Below, one piece after another: positions 34,519-42,729 of a DNA stretch of 64,000 bases (positions are counted from its first letter, which is position 1; every line of letters begins with the position of its first letter). The notes under the pieces are model-generated. The model made no database searches, was not told the DNA's origin, and worked only from the letters and a program-made list of their open reading frames with translations. The translations under genes were made by a program, and so were the position numbers. This DNA is from Streptomyces sp. SAI-127 (GTDB lineage: Bacteria > Actinomycetota > Actinomycetes > Streptomycetales > Streptomycetaceae), in the NCBI RefSeq assembly GCF_029894425.1, contig NZ_JARXYJ010000001.1:9816501-9880500 (forward strand). Reading direction: 5' to 3'.

Positions 34519-35637
34519 CTACGGGGTCCACTTGATGTTCGGGTTCACATTGCCGGTCCAGTTGAAGACCGCCATGTTGTCCCAGCCGTTGCCGCTGTTG
34601 TTGATGTCGGCCGGGTCCCAGCCGTTGCCCTTCACCGCGTACCAGGTGGGCTCCCAGTAGAAGACCCCGATGGCGCCGTTGCTGCGGGCGGCGTTCTGCA
34701 CGGCGGTGAAGTTGTCCGCCTGCCCCTGCCAGCTGAGCGGATAGCCCGAGCAGCCGGTCGTTATGGAGTTGGCGGTGCTGTCGGCGTTGGCCGAGGTGAA
34801 CGGGTACGCCGTCTCGGCGATGATGACGTTCTTGCCGTAGCGCGACTTCATGTCGGCCACGACGCTGCCCATGTTGGCGATCGTGCCGTGCCACGGGCAG
34901 TAGTAGGACAGCCCGGTGATGTCCCAGTTGACGCCCTTGGCCTTGATGCCGTCGTAGAACCAGCGGGCGTTCGCGTCACTGTCGGCGTCGGCCGTGTGGA
35001 TGATCACCTGGGTGCCGCTGTTGCACGCCTTGGTCGCGTTGTAGCCCGACTTGAGCAGCAGACTGAGGTTGGTGAAGTCGTTGTTGACGACCTTGCCCTC
35101 GTTCCACAGCATGCCGACGTTGATCTCGTTGCCGATCTGCACGCTGTCCGGGGTGGTGCCCTGCGACTTGAGGCTGTTGCAGACGTCGTACGTGTAGTTG
35201 TAGACGTCGGTCTGCAGCTGGCTGATGTTGTGGCCGGCCCACGCCGCGGGCTTGTTCTGGTTGCCCGGGTCCGCCCAGGTGTCCGAGTAGTGGAAGTCGA
35301 CCAGCAGCTTGAGCCCCTTGGCCTTCACCTGCTTCGCGTACGACAGCACCTTGGCCTTGTTGTTGTAGCCGCTCGCGGGGTTGTTCCAGACCCGCAGGCG
35401 GACGTAGTTGACGCCGAGGCCCTTGAGGATGTCCAGCGGGTCCTTGGCGGTGCCGCTCGCGTCGTAGTACTTGGCACCGAGGTCGAGGGCGCGCTGGGCG
35501 GTCGACACATCGGCACCGAGCATGGTGAGCGAACCGGCGGCAGAGGCGCTGGGCGTGGTGAGCAGGGATGCGGGCAGGGCGAGGGCCACCAGGAGCATGG
35601 CGGCTCTCACGAGGCGGCGCGGACCTTTGACGGTCAT
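34519..35637 (-). CDS. Secreted GH53 endo-beta-1,4-galactanase
   Basis: 372 aa from the ATG at 35637, with AAGGAGG 5 nt upstream. The signal peptide is LVRAAMLLVALALPASLL with cleavage near ASA-AGSL. The TIM barrel starts MLGADVSTAQRALDLG and continues YYDASGTAKDPLDILKGLG, NYVRLRVWNNP, KLLVDFHYSDTWADPGNQ. The acid/base Glu is in VQIGNEINVGMLW and the nucleophile Glu in NVIIAETAYPFT. It cleaves galactan side chains of pectic arabinogalactan. About 340 mature residues is normal for a single-domain GH53; no carbohydrate-binding module is attached. An operator-like palindrome lies 38 nt upstream. Confidence 0.94.
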   Translation of the reverse strand: MTVKGPRRLVRAAMLLVALALPASLLTTPSASAAGSLTMLGADVSTAQRALDLGAKYYDASGTAKDPLDILKGLGVNYVRLRVWNNPASGYNNKAKVLSYAKQVKAKGLKLLVDFHYSDTWADPGNQNKPAAWAGHNISQLQTDVYNYTYDVCNSLKSQGTTPDSVQIGNEINVGMLWNEGKVVNNDFTNLSLLLKSGYNATKACNSGTQVIIHTADADSDANARWFYDGIKAKGVNWDITGLSYYCPWHGTIANMGSVVADMKSRYGKNVIIAETAYPFTSANADSTANSITTGCSGYPLSWQGQADNFTAVQNAARSNGAIGVFYWEPTWYAVKGNGWDPADINNSGNGWDNMAVFNWTGNVNPNIKWTP

Positions 35638-35675
35638 CCCGACCTCCTTGTCTGACATGACCATGTGGATGAGTT

Positions 35676-35691
35676 CTGTGAGCGTTCACAG
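35676..35691 (-). promoter_or_regulatory. LacI-type operator upstream of the GH53 gene
   Basis: CTGTGAGCGTTCACAG is a 16-bp inverted repeat with 6-bp perfect arms around a GCGT centre, close to the TGTGAGCG-CTCACA consensus of lac/galactoside repressors. It is centred about 46 nt before the galactanase start, suitable for repression by a galactan-utilisation LacI regulator not present in the window. Confidence 0.6.
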
Positions 35692-35773
35692 TAGGAGGTG
35701 CTGATGGCGCTGTAAATACATGTGTCGGCAGCATTTCTACGAGGTTAGAGCAGTGCTGGACGTGAGGGTGGAT

Positions 35774-35787
35774 TGTGTACGTACACA
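35774..35787. promoter_or_regulatory. Orphan 14-bp perfect palindrome
   Basis: TGTGTACGTACACA is a perfect palindrome resembling GntR/TetR-type operators. It lies about 137 nt upstream of the galactanase start and about 30 nt before the relic XRE gene, and could have belonged to either. Confidence 0.4.
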
Positions 35788-35802
35788 GTTTCTTGTGGTC
35801 GG

Positions 35803-35985
35803 GTGCAGACGGAACTGGCCGCCGCTCTGGCGTGAGCCAGGCGCAGGTGAGCCGCCGTCAGTCCGGAACCGCCGCCTGGAGCCTGGCCGACGGCGACGCG
35901 GTAGCCACGGACTACGGCATCGGTCCGCTGGACCTCCTGGCCGGGCCCACCCGGGCCACGCCCGCTGGGGACGGGGGAGTGGTTG
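35803..35985 (+). pseudogene. Relic of a small XRE/HTH DNA-binding protein
   Basis: One frame reads VQTELAAALA then stop at 35833. Shifting frame at that point continues as GVSQAQVSRRQSG, TAAWSLADGDAVATDYG and IGPLDLLAGPTRA. Together these resemble the recognition helix and C-terminal part of small streptomycete XRE-family regulators (helix-turn-helix with QVSRRQSG). Neither frame alone makes an intact protein; the N-terminus is not recognisable and the downstream reading frame runs on without similarity. I read this as a frameshifted, truncated gene. The rest of 35692-36095 holds nothing else I can identify. Confidence 0.45.
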
Positions 35986-36095
35986 GACGGGCGGTGACGT
36001 CTGTTCCGGGCAAACTCCCAACACCGCAGCCAAAAGGCGTCCGCCGGTGCGGACGCCCCTGGAGAAGGTCGCGGTCTGACGCCGCGCGCTGCATG

Positions 36096-36467
36096 TCAGC
36101 CGAGTATCTCGGCCGCCTTGGTCATCGGCCCTCCTGCGTCACCGGTATTGACCGTTCCCGCCGGTTCGAACAACAGGATGGCGGTCTCCTCGTCTGCCCG
36201 GGGGCAGTGTTCGACTCCGCGGGGAACCACGAACAACTCGCCGGGTTCCAGCACCACGTCGCCATCCCTGAGCTGGATGGTGAGCCGCCCGCTGATGACC
36301 AGGAACAGTTCATCGGTGTCCTCGTGGGTGTGCCAGACGAACTCCCCCTTTAGTTTGGCCAGCTTGACCTCGTAGTCGTTGAGCACAGCCACTTGCTTCT
36401 GCGACCACAGCTCGCTGAACTGCGCCAGCTTGTCGGCGAGGTTGACGGGAACAGCGGACTCGGACAT
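36096..36467 (-). CDS. Small cupin-fold protein
   Basis: 123 aa from the ATG at 36467, with GGAGGG about 7 nt upstream. Cupin motif 1 is [22 protein letters not shown] (two His and one Glu for metal), and motif 2 is [17 protein letters not shown] (third His). The preceding [24 protein letters not shown] strand pattern is typical of mannose-6-phosphate-isomerase-like single cupins of unknown role. All metal ligands are present, so it probably binds a divalent metal. It is divergent from the ComB-like gene with about 110 nt between them. Confidence 0.88.
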   Translation of the reverse strand: MSESAVPVNLADKLAQFSELWSQKQVAVLNDYEVKLAKLKGEFVWHTHEDTDELFLVISGRLTIQLRDGDVVLEPGELFVVPRGVEHCPRADEETAILLFEPAGTVNTGDAGGPMTKAAEILG

Positions 36468-36578
36468 CGGGAATCCCTCCTCAAGGGCCGGTCGACCAAC
36501 CGGTGTCACCAGCCTGTCGCGCCCGGGCTCCGCCAGTCTTGTACGTTCCTGACGTCAGTGCCTGGAGACCGCCGGTCC

Positions 36579-37298
36579 ATGCGCGATCATGGCCGGATGG
36601 ACGCTCGTTTCCTTGGCATCGCTCAGCTGGTCGACACGCCGTCCGTGGCGGTCGTGGTCGACGTCATGCGTGCTTTCACGGTGGCTGCCTGGGCCTTTGG
36701 CCAGGGGGCGGAGAAGATCGTTCTTGCCGAGTCGCTGGACGAGGCCCTGGCACTCAAGGGCCGCCACCCGGACTGGGTGGCGCTCAAGGACGGTCCGCCC
36801 GCGCCCGGGTTCGACACCGTCAACTCGCCGGGCCTGCTGCGTTCCCTCGACTTCGGCGGACGGACCGTCGTGCAGAAGACCACGGCCGGGACGGTCGGCG
36901 CCCTCGCGGTCAAGGAGGCGTCGCTGGTGCTGTGTGCTGGCTTCGTCGTGGCGGGGGCGACGGCTCGACTCCTGCGGACCCGCAAGTGCGCCGATGTCAC
37001 GTTCGTGGTGACCGGCGAGGATGGGCACGCCGACGAGGACCTGGCCTGTGCTCAGTACATCGCTCGGAGGGCCACCGGGGCCGGCACGGACGCAGCCGAG
37101 TTCCTCCGCCGTGCCGGCGAGTCGCGTGCCGCCGCCGAGCTGGCGGAGGGTGTGCGGCAAGGAGTCCATCCTGATGACGTCGCGCTCTGTCTTGAACTCG
37201 ACCGGTTCCCTTTTGCCATGGTGGCGACCTTGGAGGACTCGCTCATGGTGCTGCGTCGATGCGCAGTGCCTTCGCCGACCGCCGAGGCTTCGATCTGA
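36579..37298 (+). CDS. comB: 2-phosphosulfolactate phosphatase family (ComB-like)
   Basis: 239 aa from the ATG at 36579 (GGAG 11 nt upstream); an ATG at 36597 ([10 protein letters not shown]) is also possible. Family landmarks are [29 protein letters not shown] near the N-terminus, [26 protein letters not shown] near 85-110, [19 protein letters not shown] and [19 protein letters not shown]. ComB (PF04029) removes phosphate from 2-phospho-3-sulfolactate in methanogen coenzyme M synthesis; bacterial relatives have unclear substrates, perhaps sulfolactate metabolism. No ComA or other coenzyme M gene is nearby. It stands alone between the cupin and kinase genes. Confidence 0.85.
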   Translation: MRDHGRMDARFLGIAQLVDTPSVAVVVDVMRAFTVAAWAFGQGAEKIVLAESLDEALALKGRHPDWVALKDGPPAPGFDTVNSPGLLRSLDFGGRTVVQKTTAGTVGALAVKEASLVLCAGFVVAGATARLLRTRKCADVTFVVTGEDGHADEDLACAQYIARRATGAGTDAAEFLRRAGESRAAAELAEGVRQGVHPDDVALCLELDRFPFAMVATLEDSLMVLRRCAVPSPTAEASI

Positions 37299-37399
37299 CG
37301 GTGCGGTGGTGTGCATCATGCAGGTGCGGTGCACGGGGCCGGATTGGGCGGCTGTCGGCAGACCCGGGTCGGGTGTGACCGTGCCCGGCCCGCCTCCGT

Positions 37400-38110
37400 C
37401 TACTCCCTCCAGCCCGCTGTCTCCGCGGCGCGTTCCTGCCACTGCCTCACCCCTGGACCGTGCGGATCCCCTCGGTGGCAGAACTGCTCCAGGTCGGCGC
37501 ACCTGGCCAGCATGGCGGCCTGGCGAACCGGCCACGCGGGCACGGCCCCGCCGTAGGCGTTGAAGAAGTGGTCGAGTTCCTGGTGGTGCTCGGCGTGGTG
37601 CATCCGCACGATCCACTCGCACCAGGCCAGATCCTCGACCGCGTCACCGAGGTGGGCGAACTCCCAGTCGACCACGGCAGTGACCTGGAAGGACTCCGGG
37701 TCCAGGAGCAGGTTGTTGGGCCCGAAGTCCCCGTGGACGAGCACCTTGCCGGCATCGTGCGCGCCCGCCCCGAGGACGCTCGGCGCGGTCTCATGGATGC
37801 GACGCAGGAGCACCCCGCAGGCTTCCAGGACCTGTGCCGCGTGACCCGCCTCCACCAGTTCCTGGCCCGGCGCACCGGCCACGAACCCGAGCGTGAGGAC
37901 CCCGTCGTCCACGCCACGCACCGGAGGTACCGGCAGCTTCCCCTGCAGCCGGGTCAACAACGCGTACTCCCGCGCACGCCTGATCCCCGCATCGGGCCCT
38001 TCGTAGGTCTTCTCCACCACCGATCCGTCGCCGACGGTGCGGTTGGTGTAGCCGTGCTTCAACGGGCGCATCCACCGATCATCGTCCACGGCACCGCACT
38101 GCGCTTGCAC
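37400..38110 (-). CDS. Aminoglycoside-phosphotransferase-fold kinase
   Basis: Start uncertain: GTG 38110 has GAGG 9 nt upstream (236 aa); ATG 38125 and ATG 38071 (MRPLKHGYTNRTVGDG, where family similarity begins) are alternatives. Kinase features are RPLKHGYTNRTVGDGSVVEKTY (nucleotide-binding strands with Lys), the Brenner motif VLVHGDFGPNNLLLD near residue 140 (catalytic Asp and Asn) and VVDWEFAHLGDAVEDLAW (metal-binding DxE/D). This APH/choline-kinase fold includes antibiotic kinases but also metabolic kinases. At about 230 aa it is shorter than typical resistance enzymes, and the phosphoacceptor is unknown. Confidence 0.82.
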   Translation of the reverse strand: MQAQCGAVDDDRWMRPLKHGYTNRTVGDGSVVEKTYEGPDAGIRRAREYALLTRLQGKLPVPPVRGVDDGVLTLGFVAGAPGQELVEAGHAAQVLEACGVLLRRIHETAPSVLGAGAHDAGKVLVHGDFGPNNLLLDPESFQVTAVVDWEFAHLGDAVEDLAWCEWIVRMHHAEHHQELDHFFNAYGGAVPAWPVRQAAMLARCADLEQFCHRGDPHGPGVRQWQERAAETAGWRE

Positions 38111-38292
38111 CAACCCCGACCTCATTCTCCGCGTGAGCCGTGTTGATCTCGGACGCGCGAGCAGGGTCTGGTGCGCGGGGATCGAGCAGGAAGCCATAGG
38201 CGCCTCAACGGCGTTACCAACAGGTCGACTTGATTGCAAAAGTTCGAGGGGGCGAGTCTGGAACCCACTCCTTCATGGGCAGGATGATCACC

Positions 38293-40275
38293 ATGGTCAA
38301 CGCCCCGAGCCCGTTCCACCACCACCTCGTCGAGCAACCGCGCCTGACCGACCTGGCCCTCACTCCCGACGGCACCCGCCTGATCGCGTCCGTCCAGACC
38401 CTCGACGACGAGGGCACGCGGTACGTGTCGGAGTTGTGGGAGGTGGATCCGGCGGGCGAGCGCGAGGCCCGTCTCGTGGCCGGATCCGTCCCGGGCGACT
38501 CCGCCCCCGCCTTCACTGCCGACGGCAGCCTGTTGTTCCTCTCCGAACGTGACCCGCACGAGCCGCCGGGAGCCGCGCTGTGGGCGCTGTCCGAGAACGG
38601 AGAGGCCGAGCGGATCGTCCACCACCCGGGCGGTGTGACCGCGTTCACCGCCGCCCCCGGTGCGCCCACGCTCGCCTGGACAGCCGCTCTTCTGCCGGGT
38701 GCTGCGGATGCCGACACCCACGCCGCCCTGCTCCACGAGCGGCATCGGGCACGCGTCACCGCGGTCCTGTACGAGGCGACCCCCACCCGAGCCGGCGGTG
38801 TGGACCTCGGCCCCGCCGAACCGCACACCTTCGTCCGTCGTGGCGAGGCCCCGCCGGTCGACGCGGGCGGTCAAGGCCTCGCGGGCGCCGGCGACATGGC
38901 CCTCTCCCCGGACGGGTCGGTGGTCGCCTACACACGGGCCCCGACGAGCGCCGCCCCGGACACGAACGTGGTGGTGATCGCCGACGCGGCAACCGGCATG
39001 GAGCGTCGTACCTTCTCTCTGCCGGGCCACCAGTACCACCGCCCGGTCTTCACCGCCGACGGCACGCGCCTGATCTGCCAACGCCAGCGGGAGGAGACGT
39101 ACGACATGGAGTGGCGCGTCACCCTCGTCGCCCTCGACCCCGTATCAGGCGAAGAGACGGACCTCCTGCCGGACTTCGACAACTGGCCCTGGCCCGGACG
39201 GGCGATACCCTCTCCGGTCGCCGGGGACGCCACGCTGTGGTTCACCGGCGACGAGCGGGGCCACTGCCCGGTCTTCCGCCGTGACCCGGACGGCACAGTC
39301 ACCCGCCTCACCGCTTCCGGCGCGTACTCCTCCCTCTGCGTGACGCCTGACGGGTCCCTCCTCTACGCCCTGCGCGGCGCGCTCGACAGTTCGCCCCAGG
39401 TAACCCGCCTGGACGCCACCGAGCCAGACCAGCAGCCCACCGTCCTCAAGGCACCGGGCGACCTCGGCCCCCTCCCCGGTTCACTGACCGAGGTGCACAC
39501 GACCGCGGACGACGGCTTCGCACTCCGCGCCTGGCTGATCCTGCCCGAGGGCGCGGGGCCCGACCACCCGTCACCGCTCCTCGTCGAGGCGCACGGCGGA
39601 CCCCAGTCGTCCTGGAGCGGCTGGCCCGGGCAGTGGAACCCGTGGCCCTTCGTGGCCCGTGGCTACGCCGTACTCCTGCCCGATCCGGCCCTGTCCACCG
39701 GATACGGGCAGCAGATGCAGGCACGCGGACGCGGCCAGTACGGCGGCCGGCCCTACCGCGATGTCATCGCCCTGACCGACGCCGCGCTGGCCCGCGCCGA
39801 CCTCGACGCGGGCCGAACAGCCCTTGCCGGCTGGTCCTTCGGCGGCTATCTCGCGGGCCGCGCCGCGACCCTGACCGACCGCTTCAGAGCAGTCGTCACA
39901 CACGCCGGGATGTGGAACATGGAGGTCTTCCAGAGCGACACCGACATGCACACGTACTTCCGCAAAATCTACGGCGACCCGCGCACCCGGCGCGAACGCT
40001 ACGAGGCCGACTCGCCCCACCTCGACGTGGAGAACCTGACGACACCGATGCTGATCGTGCACGGCGGCAAGGACTACCGGGTCCCGGTGGGCCAGTCCCT
40101 GGCACTCCACCACGACCTCCAACGCCAGGGTGTACCCGCCAAGTTCCTGTACTTCCCGGACGAGAGCCACGGCATCGGAGCCCCGAACCACCTGCGCCTC
40201 GTGTACGAGACCGCCCTGAACTTCCTCGACCACCATGTCCTCGGCGAGGAGTGGAAGCGGCCGGGGCTCGTGTGA
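38293..40275 (+). CDS. S9-family prolyl-oligopeptidase-like peptidase
   Basis: 660 aa from the ATG at 38293 (AGG 9 nt upstream; ATGs at 38284 and 38275 are in frame). The first 400 residues form a beta propeller with repeating blades (LTPDGTRLIASV, FTADGSLLFLSERD, LSPDGSVVAYTRAP, FTADGTRLICQRQ, VTPDGSLLYALRG). The C-terminal hydrolase domain has HGGPQSSWSGW, nucleophile AGWSFGGYLAGRAATL near residue 520, Asp in LIVHGGKDYRVPVGQ and His in FPDESHGIGAPNH. This is the acylaminoacyl-peptidase/DPP-IV-like group. No signal peptide is seen, so it is probably cytoplasmic and acts on short peptides. Confidence 0.93.
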   Translation: MVNAPSPFHHHLVEQPRLTDLALTPDGTRLIASVQTLDDEGTRYVSELWEVDPAGEREARLVAGSVPGDSAPAFTADGSLLFLSERDPHEPPGAALWALSENGEAERIVHHPGGVTAFTAAPGAPTLAWTAALLPGAADADTHAALLHERHRARVTAVLYEATPTRAGGVDLGPAEPHTFVRRGEAPPVDAGGQGLAGAGDMALSPDGSVVAYTRAPTSAAPDTNVVVIADAATGMERRTFSLPGHQYHRPVFTADGTRLICQRQREETYDMEWRVTLVALDPVSGEETDLLPDFDNWPWPGRAIPSPVAGDATLWFTGDERGHCPVFRRDPDGTVTRLTASGAYSSLCVTPDGSLLYALRGALDSSPQVTRLDATEPDQQPTVLKAPGDLGPLPGSLTEVHTTADDGFALRAWLILPEGAGPDHPSPLLVEAHGGPQSSWSGWPGQWNPWPFVARGYAVLLPDPALSTGYGQQMQARGRGQYGGRPYRDVIALTDAALARADLDAGRTALAGWSFGGYLAGRAATLTDRFRAVVTHAGMWNMEVFQSDTDMHTYFRKIYGDPRTRRERYEADSPHLDVENLTTPMLIVHGGKDYRVPVGQSLALHHDLQRQGVPAKFLYFPDESHGIGAPNHLRLVYETALNFLDHHVLGEEWKRPGLV

Positions 40276-40305
40276 CGCCGGTCGATCACGAGGCCGGCTC
40301 GGGCG

Positions 40306-41100
40306 TCAGTGGGTGGGGATGCCCAGATCCGTGGCGACCGAGTCCGCGCGGACGAAGACGGACACCGGGAACTGCTCGTCGCAGTACTTGTTGCCGGACG
40401 ACACGATTCCCACCACCTTGGCGCCGCTGATCAATGGCCCGCCGGAGTCTCCGGGGCAGATGCTGTCGGTGGTGCCGGGGCGGGGCATGCCACACAGCAT
40501 CGCGGCGGGGTCGGTCTCGGGCTCGGTGTACGGCTGGCAGTCGGCGACGGGGGAGAGGACGAGCGTGGTCTGCTTGAGCCGGGTTCCGCCGATGCCGGGC
40601 CCGGTGCGGCCCCAGCCGAGCGCGGTGGCCTTGCGGCCCTCGGTCACCAGCTTGCCGTCCTTGGGGCCGGCCACCGGGATCGTCCGGTACGGCATCGGCC
40701 GGTCCAGGGTGAGGACCGCGGCGTCGTAGGCGTAACCGGGCCCGCCGTAACGCGAGTCCATCCGGGCCGAGGTGACCTCCCGCACCGTGCCGTCGGTGCC
40801 GTCCACCCGGGTGCGGCCGCCGATGACCCGCAGCGTGGACACATCACCGGCGCTCTCCACGCAGTGGCCGGCCGTGAGCACCTTCGTGGGCGCGACGAGC
40901 GTGCCACCGCAGAACTGCCTGCCGTTGAACTCGATCAACATGGCGTACGGCCGGGCCTTCGTGGTGGCCGGACCGCCGCCCTTGATCGCGGAGGCGGGAG
41001 CGGCGGTGGACCAGAGCGCGGCCGCGGCGAGCACGGCGGTGGTGACGACGGCGGTCGTGCGCGTTCCGGGACGGGTGGATCTGGCGGCGCGGATCGGCAT
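40306..41100 (-). CDS. Secreted trypsin-like serine protease (S1A)
   Basis: 264 aa with AGGGGGAAA before the ATG. The signal peptide (TTAVVTTAVLAAAALWSTAAP, ASA) leads into IKGGGPATTKARPY, the activation N-terminus (IVGG in most trypsins, IKGG here). The catalytic triad is His in LTAGHCVES, Asp in YAYDAAVLTLDRP and Ser in CPGDSGGPL. Cys pairs fit the S1A disulfides. SICPGDSGG has Ser rather than trypsin's Asp at the usual S1-pocket position before CxGDSGG, so chymotrypsin- or elastase-like specificity is possible. It is likely a zymogen cleaved on or after export. Confidence 0.93.
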   Translation of the reverse strand: MPIRAARSTRPGTRTTAVVTTAVLAAAALWSTAAPASAIKGGGPATTKARPYAMLIEFNGRQFCGGTLVAPTKVLTAGHCVESAGDVSTLRVIGGRTRVDGTDGTVREVTSARMDSRYGGPGYAYDAAVLTLDRPMPYRTIPVAGPKDGKLVTEGRKATALGWGRTGPGIGGTRLKQTTLVLSPVADCQPYTEPETDPAAMLCGMPRPGTTDSICPGDSGGPLISGAKVVGIVSSGNKYCDEQFPVSVFVRADSVATDLGIPTH

Positions 41101-41284
41101 TGCGGTTTCCCCCTGAACTGCTTGGCGCGGGACATGGATCGGCCCCGCGTGGTGTGGTCGGTGGGGAGGACGAGCGTCAGGGGCGAATCGGTTTCGGGGA
41201 ACGCGGTGCCTGGCTTCGGCGCACGCATCAGGGTGACCGGCTTCGTAACCGCCACGAGCAGCCGTCGAGCCCTGTGCGCCGGCT

Positions 41285-41911
41285 TCACTCGAAGAGGATG
41301 TGCCGCAGCAGCCGCGTGAGATATGCGGTGAGTTGTTCCGGCGGCATCGAGGCGAGCGGGTCGGTTCGCGCGATGTACCGGCTGAAGGCGGTCCCGATCA
41401 TCAGGGAACCCACGAGCGCCACCCGGGCGTCCAGATCGTCGTCCCGAGCCGCCGTCCCGTCGGGGAGGAGCACGGACCGGTAGACGGCGGCACTGCGCTC
41501 CTGCATCGCGGACAGCAGGTCGGCGGCGGCGCGTTCGTCCGATGCTGCACCCCGTACGAGGGCGACGAGCGGATCGCCCACGGCGTCGGTCTCCATCCGA
41601 CGTACGAAGGCGTCGGCGATCCGGTCGGGCAGTGTCGCCGGGTCCCCGGCCGCCACCTGCTCCAGATCACGATTGCCCGGAACCGCCGCCAGGAAGAGCC
41701 GTTCCTTCGAGGCGAAGTGACGTGTGATCAGACCGTGGGTGACACCGGCCCGGCCGGCGATGTCCCTGAGGGTGGTGCGGGCGTAACCGCGCTCGGCGAA
41801 GGCGTGGCGTGCCGCGTCCAGAATGGCCGCCCGGTGCCCCTCGGGGTCACGCCGGCGCCTGCGCGGCGGACTCCCCGTCTCGTCCCGGCCTTTCGCGGCG
41901 CCCTCTTCCAT
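41285..41911 (-). CDS. TetR-family repressor
   Basis: 208 aa from the ATG at 41911 (MEEGAAKGRDETG). After an Arg-rich tail comes the TetR HTH: GHRAAILDAARHAFAERGYARTTLRDIAGRAGVTHGLITRHFASKERLFLAAV, with the recognition helix in AGVTHGLITRHF. The ligand domain (LPDRIADAFVRRMET, DPLVALVRGAASDERA, ALVGSLMIGTAFSRYI) resembles the TetR_C subgroup common in actinobacteria. It is divergent from the SDR gene and the long AT-rich palindrome at 41961-41982 lies between their starts, strongly suggesting repression of both genes with relief by a small ligand. Confidence 0.92.
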   Translation of the reverse strand: MEEGAAKGRDETGSPPRRRRRDPEGHRAAILDAARHAFAERGYARTTLRDIAGRAGVTHGLITRHFASKERLFLAAVPGNRDLEQVAAGDPATLPDRIADAFVRRMETDAVGDPLVALVRGAASDERAAADLLSAMQERSAAVYRSVLLPDGTAARDDDLDARVALVGSLMIGTAFSRYIARTDPLASMPPEQLTAYLTRLLRHILFE

Positions 41912-41960
41912 GTGATCACTGTACTTCCGGCCCGAGCCACGTGGGCCGGCCCGGCTATGG

Positions 41961-41982
41961 TTAATATCCAAGTGGATATTAA
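41961..41982. promoter_or_regulatory. 22-bp palindromic operator of the TetR/SDR pair
   Basis: Perfect 10-bp arms TTAATATCCA and TGGATATTAA flank a 2-nt AG centre. It is strikingly AT-rich for this genome, lies 49 nt from the TetR start and 42 nt from the SDR start, and has the size and symmetry of TetR-dimer sites. Confidence 0.85.
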
Positions 41983-42024
41983 GAGTTGGGTGCGCCCAAC
42001 CGGCAGCTGAAGGACGGTCACCGT

Positions 42025-42711
42025 ATGACCAGCACACTCGTGGTAGGCGGCAGCGGCGGACTGGGCGCAGTGATCGCCCGGCACTTCGCCGACCGCGGCG
42101 ATGACGTCGTCGTCACCAGCAGGGACAAGGCGCGGTCGCAGGCCACCGCCGCCCGGATCGGCCCCGGCACACGAGGGCTGGCCCTCGACCTCGGCCAACC
42201 GGAGACGATCGGTGCCGCGTTGGCGGACGTGACCGAGGTCGACCACGTGGTCATCACCGCGGTCGGCCAGGCGGCGAACTCCCTGGCGCAGTTCAACGTC
42301 ACCGATGCCGTGGCGGCCGTGACCATGAAGCTCGTCGGCTACGCCGAGACCGTCCGTGTGCTGCGCGACCGCTTCAACCCCGGCGCCTCCGTCGTTCTCT
42401 TCGGCGGGCTCGCCAAGGAACGCCCGTACCCCGGCTCGACCATCGTCAGTACCTTCAACGCCGGTATCACCGGCCTGGTGCGGACCCTCGCCGTGGAGAT
42501 CGCCCCGCACCGCGTGAACGCCCTGCACCCCGGCCTGATCGGCGACAGCCCGAAGTGGCGTGACGTCCCCGACCCGCCGCACTCGGCCCAGACGCCGATC
42601 GGACGGCTGGTGACCATGGCCGAGATCGCCGACGCCACCGAGTTCCTGCTCCGCAACACCGGCGTCAACGCCCACGACCTGCACATGGACGGTGGCCTCC
42701 TCGCCACCTGA
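42025..42711 (+). CDS. SDR-fold protein with non-canonical active site
   Basis: 228 aa from the ATG at 42025. The Rossmann motif is STLVVGGSGGLGAVIARHFADRG, then VVTSRDKARSQATAARI and a VVITAVGQAAN segment in place of NNAG. Where SDRs have Ser...YxxxK this protein reads GSTIVSTFNAGITGLVRTLAVEIAPHRVNALHPG, with Val and Asn at the Tyr and Lys positions, so classical hydride chemistry is questionable. The GG(S/T)GGLG loop still suggests NAD(P) binding. It is probably repressed by the divergent TetR through the shared palindrome. Confidence 0.88.
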   Translation: MTSTLVVGGSGGLGAVIARHFADRGDDVVVTSRDKARSQATAARIGPGTRGLALDLGQPETIGAALADVTEVDHVVITAVGQAANSLAQFNVTDAVAAVTMKLVGYAETVRVLRDRFNPGASVVLFGGLAKERPYPGSTIVSTFNAGITGLVRTLAVEIAPHRVNALHPGLIGDSPKWRDVPDPPHSAQTPIGRLVTMAEIADATEFLLRNTGVNAHDLHMDGGLLAT

Positions 42712-42729
42712 CCCGTGCTCACGGGAGCC

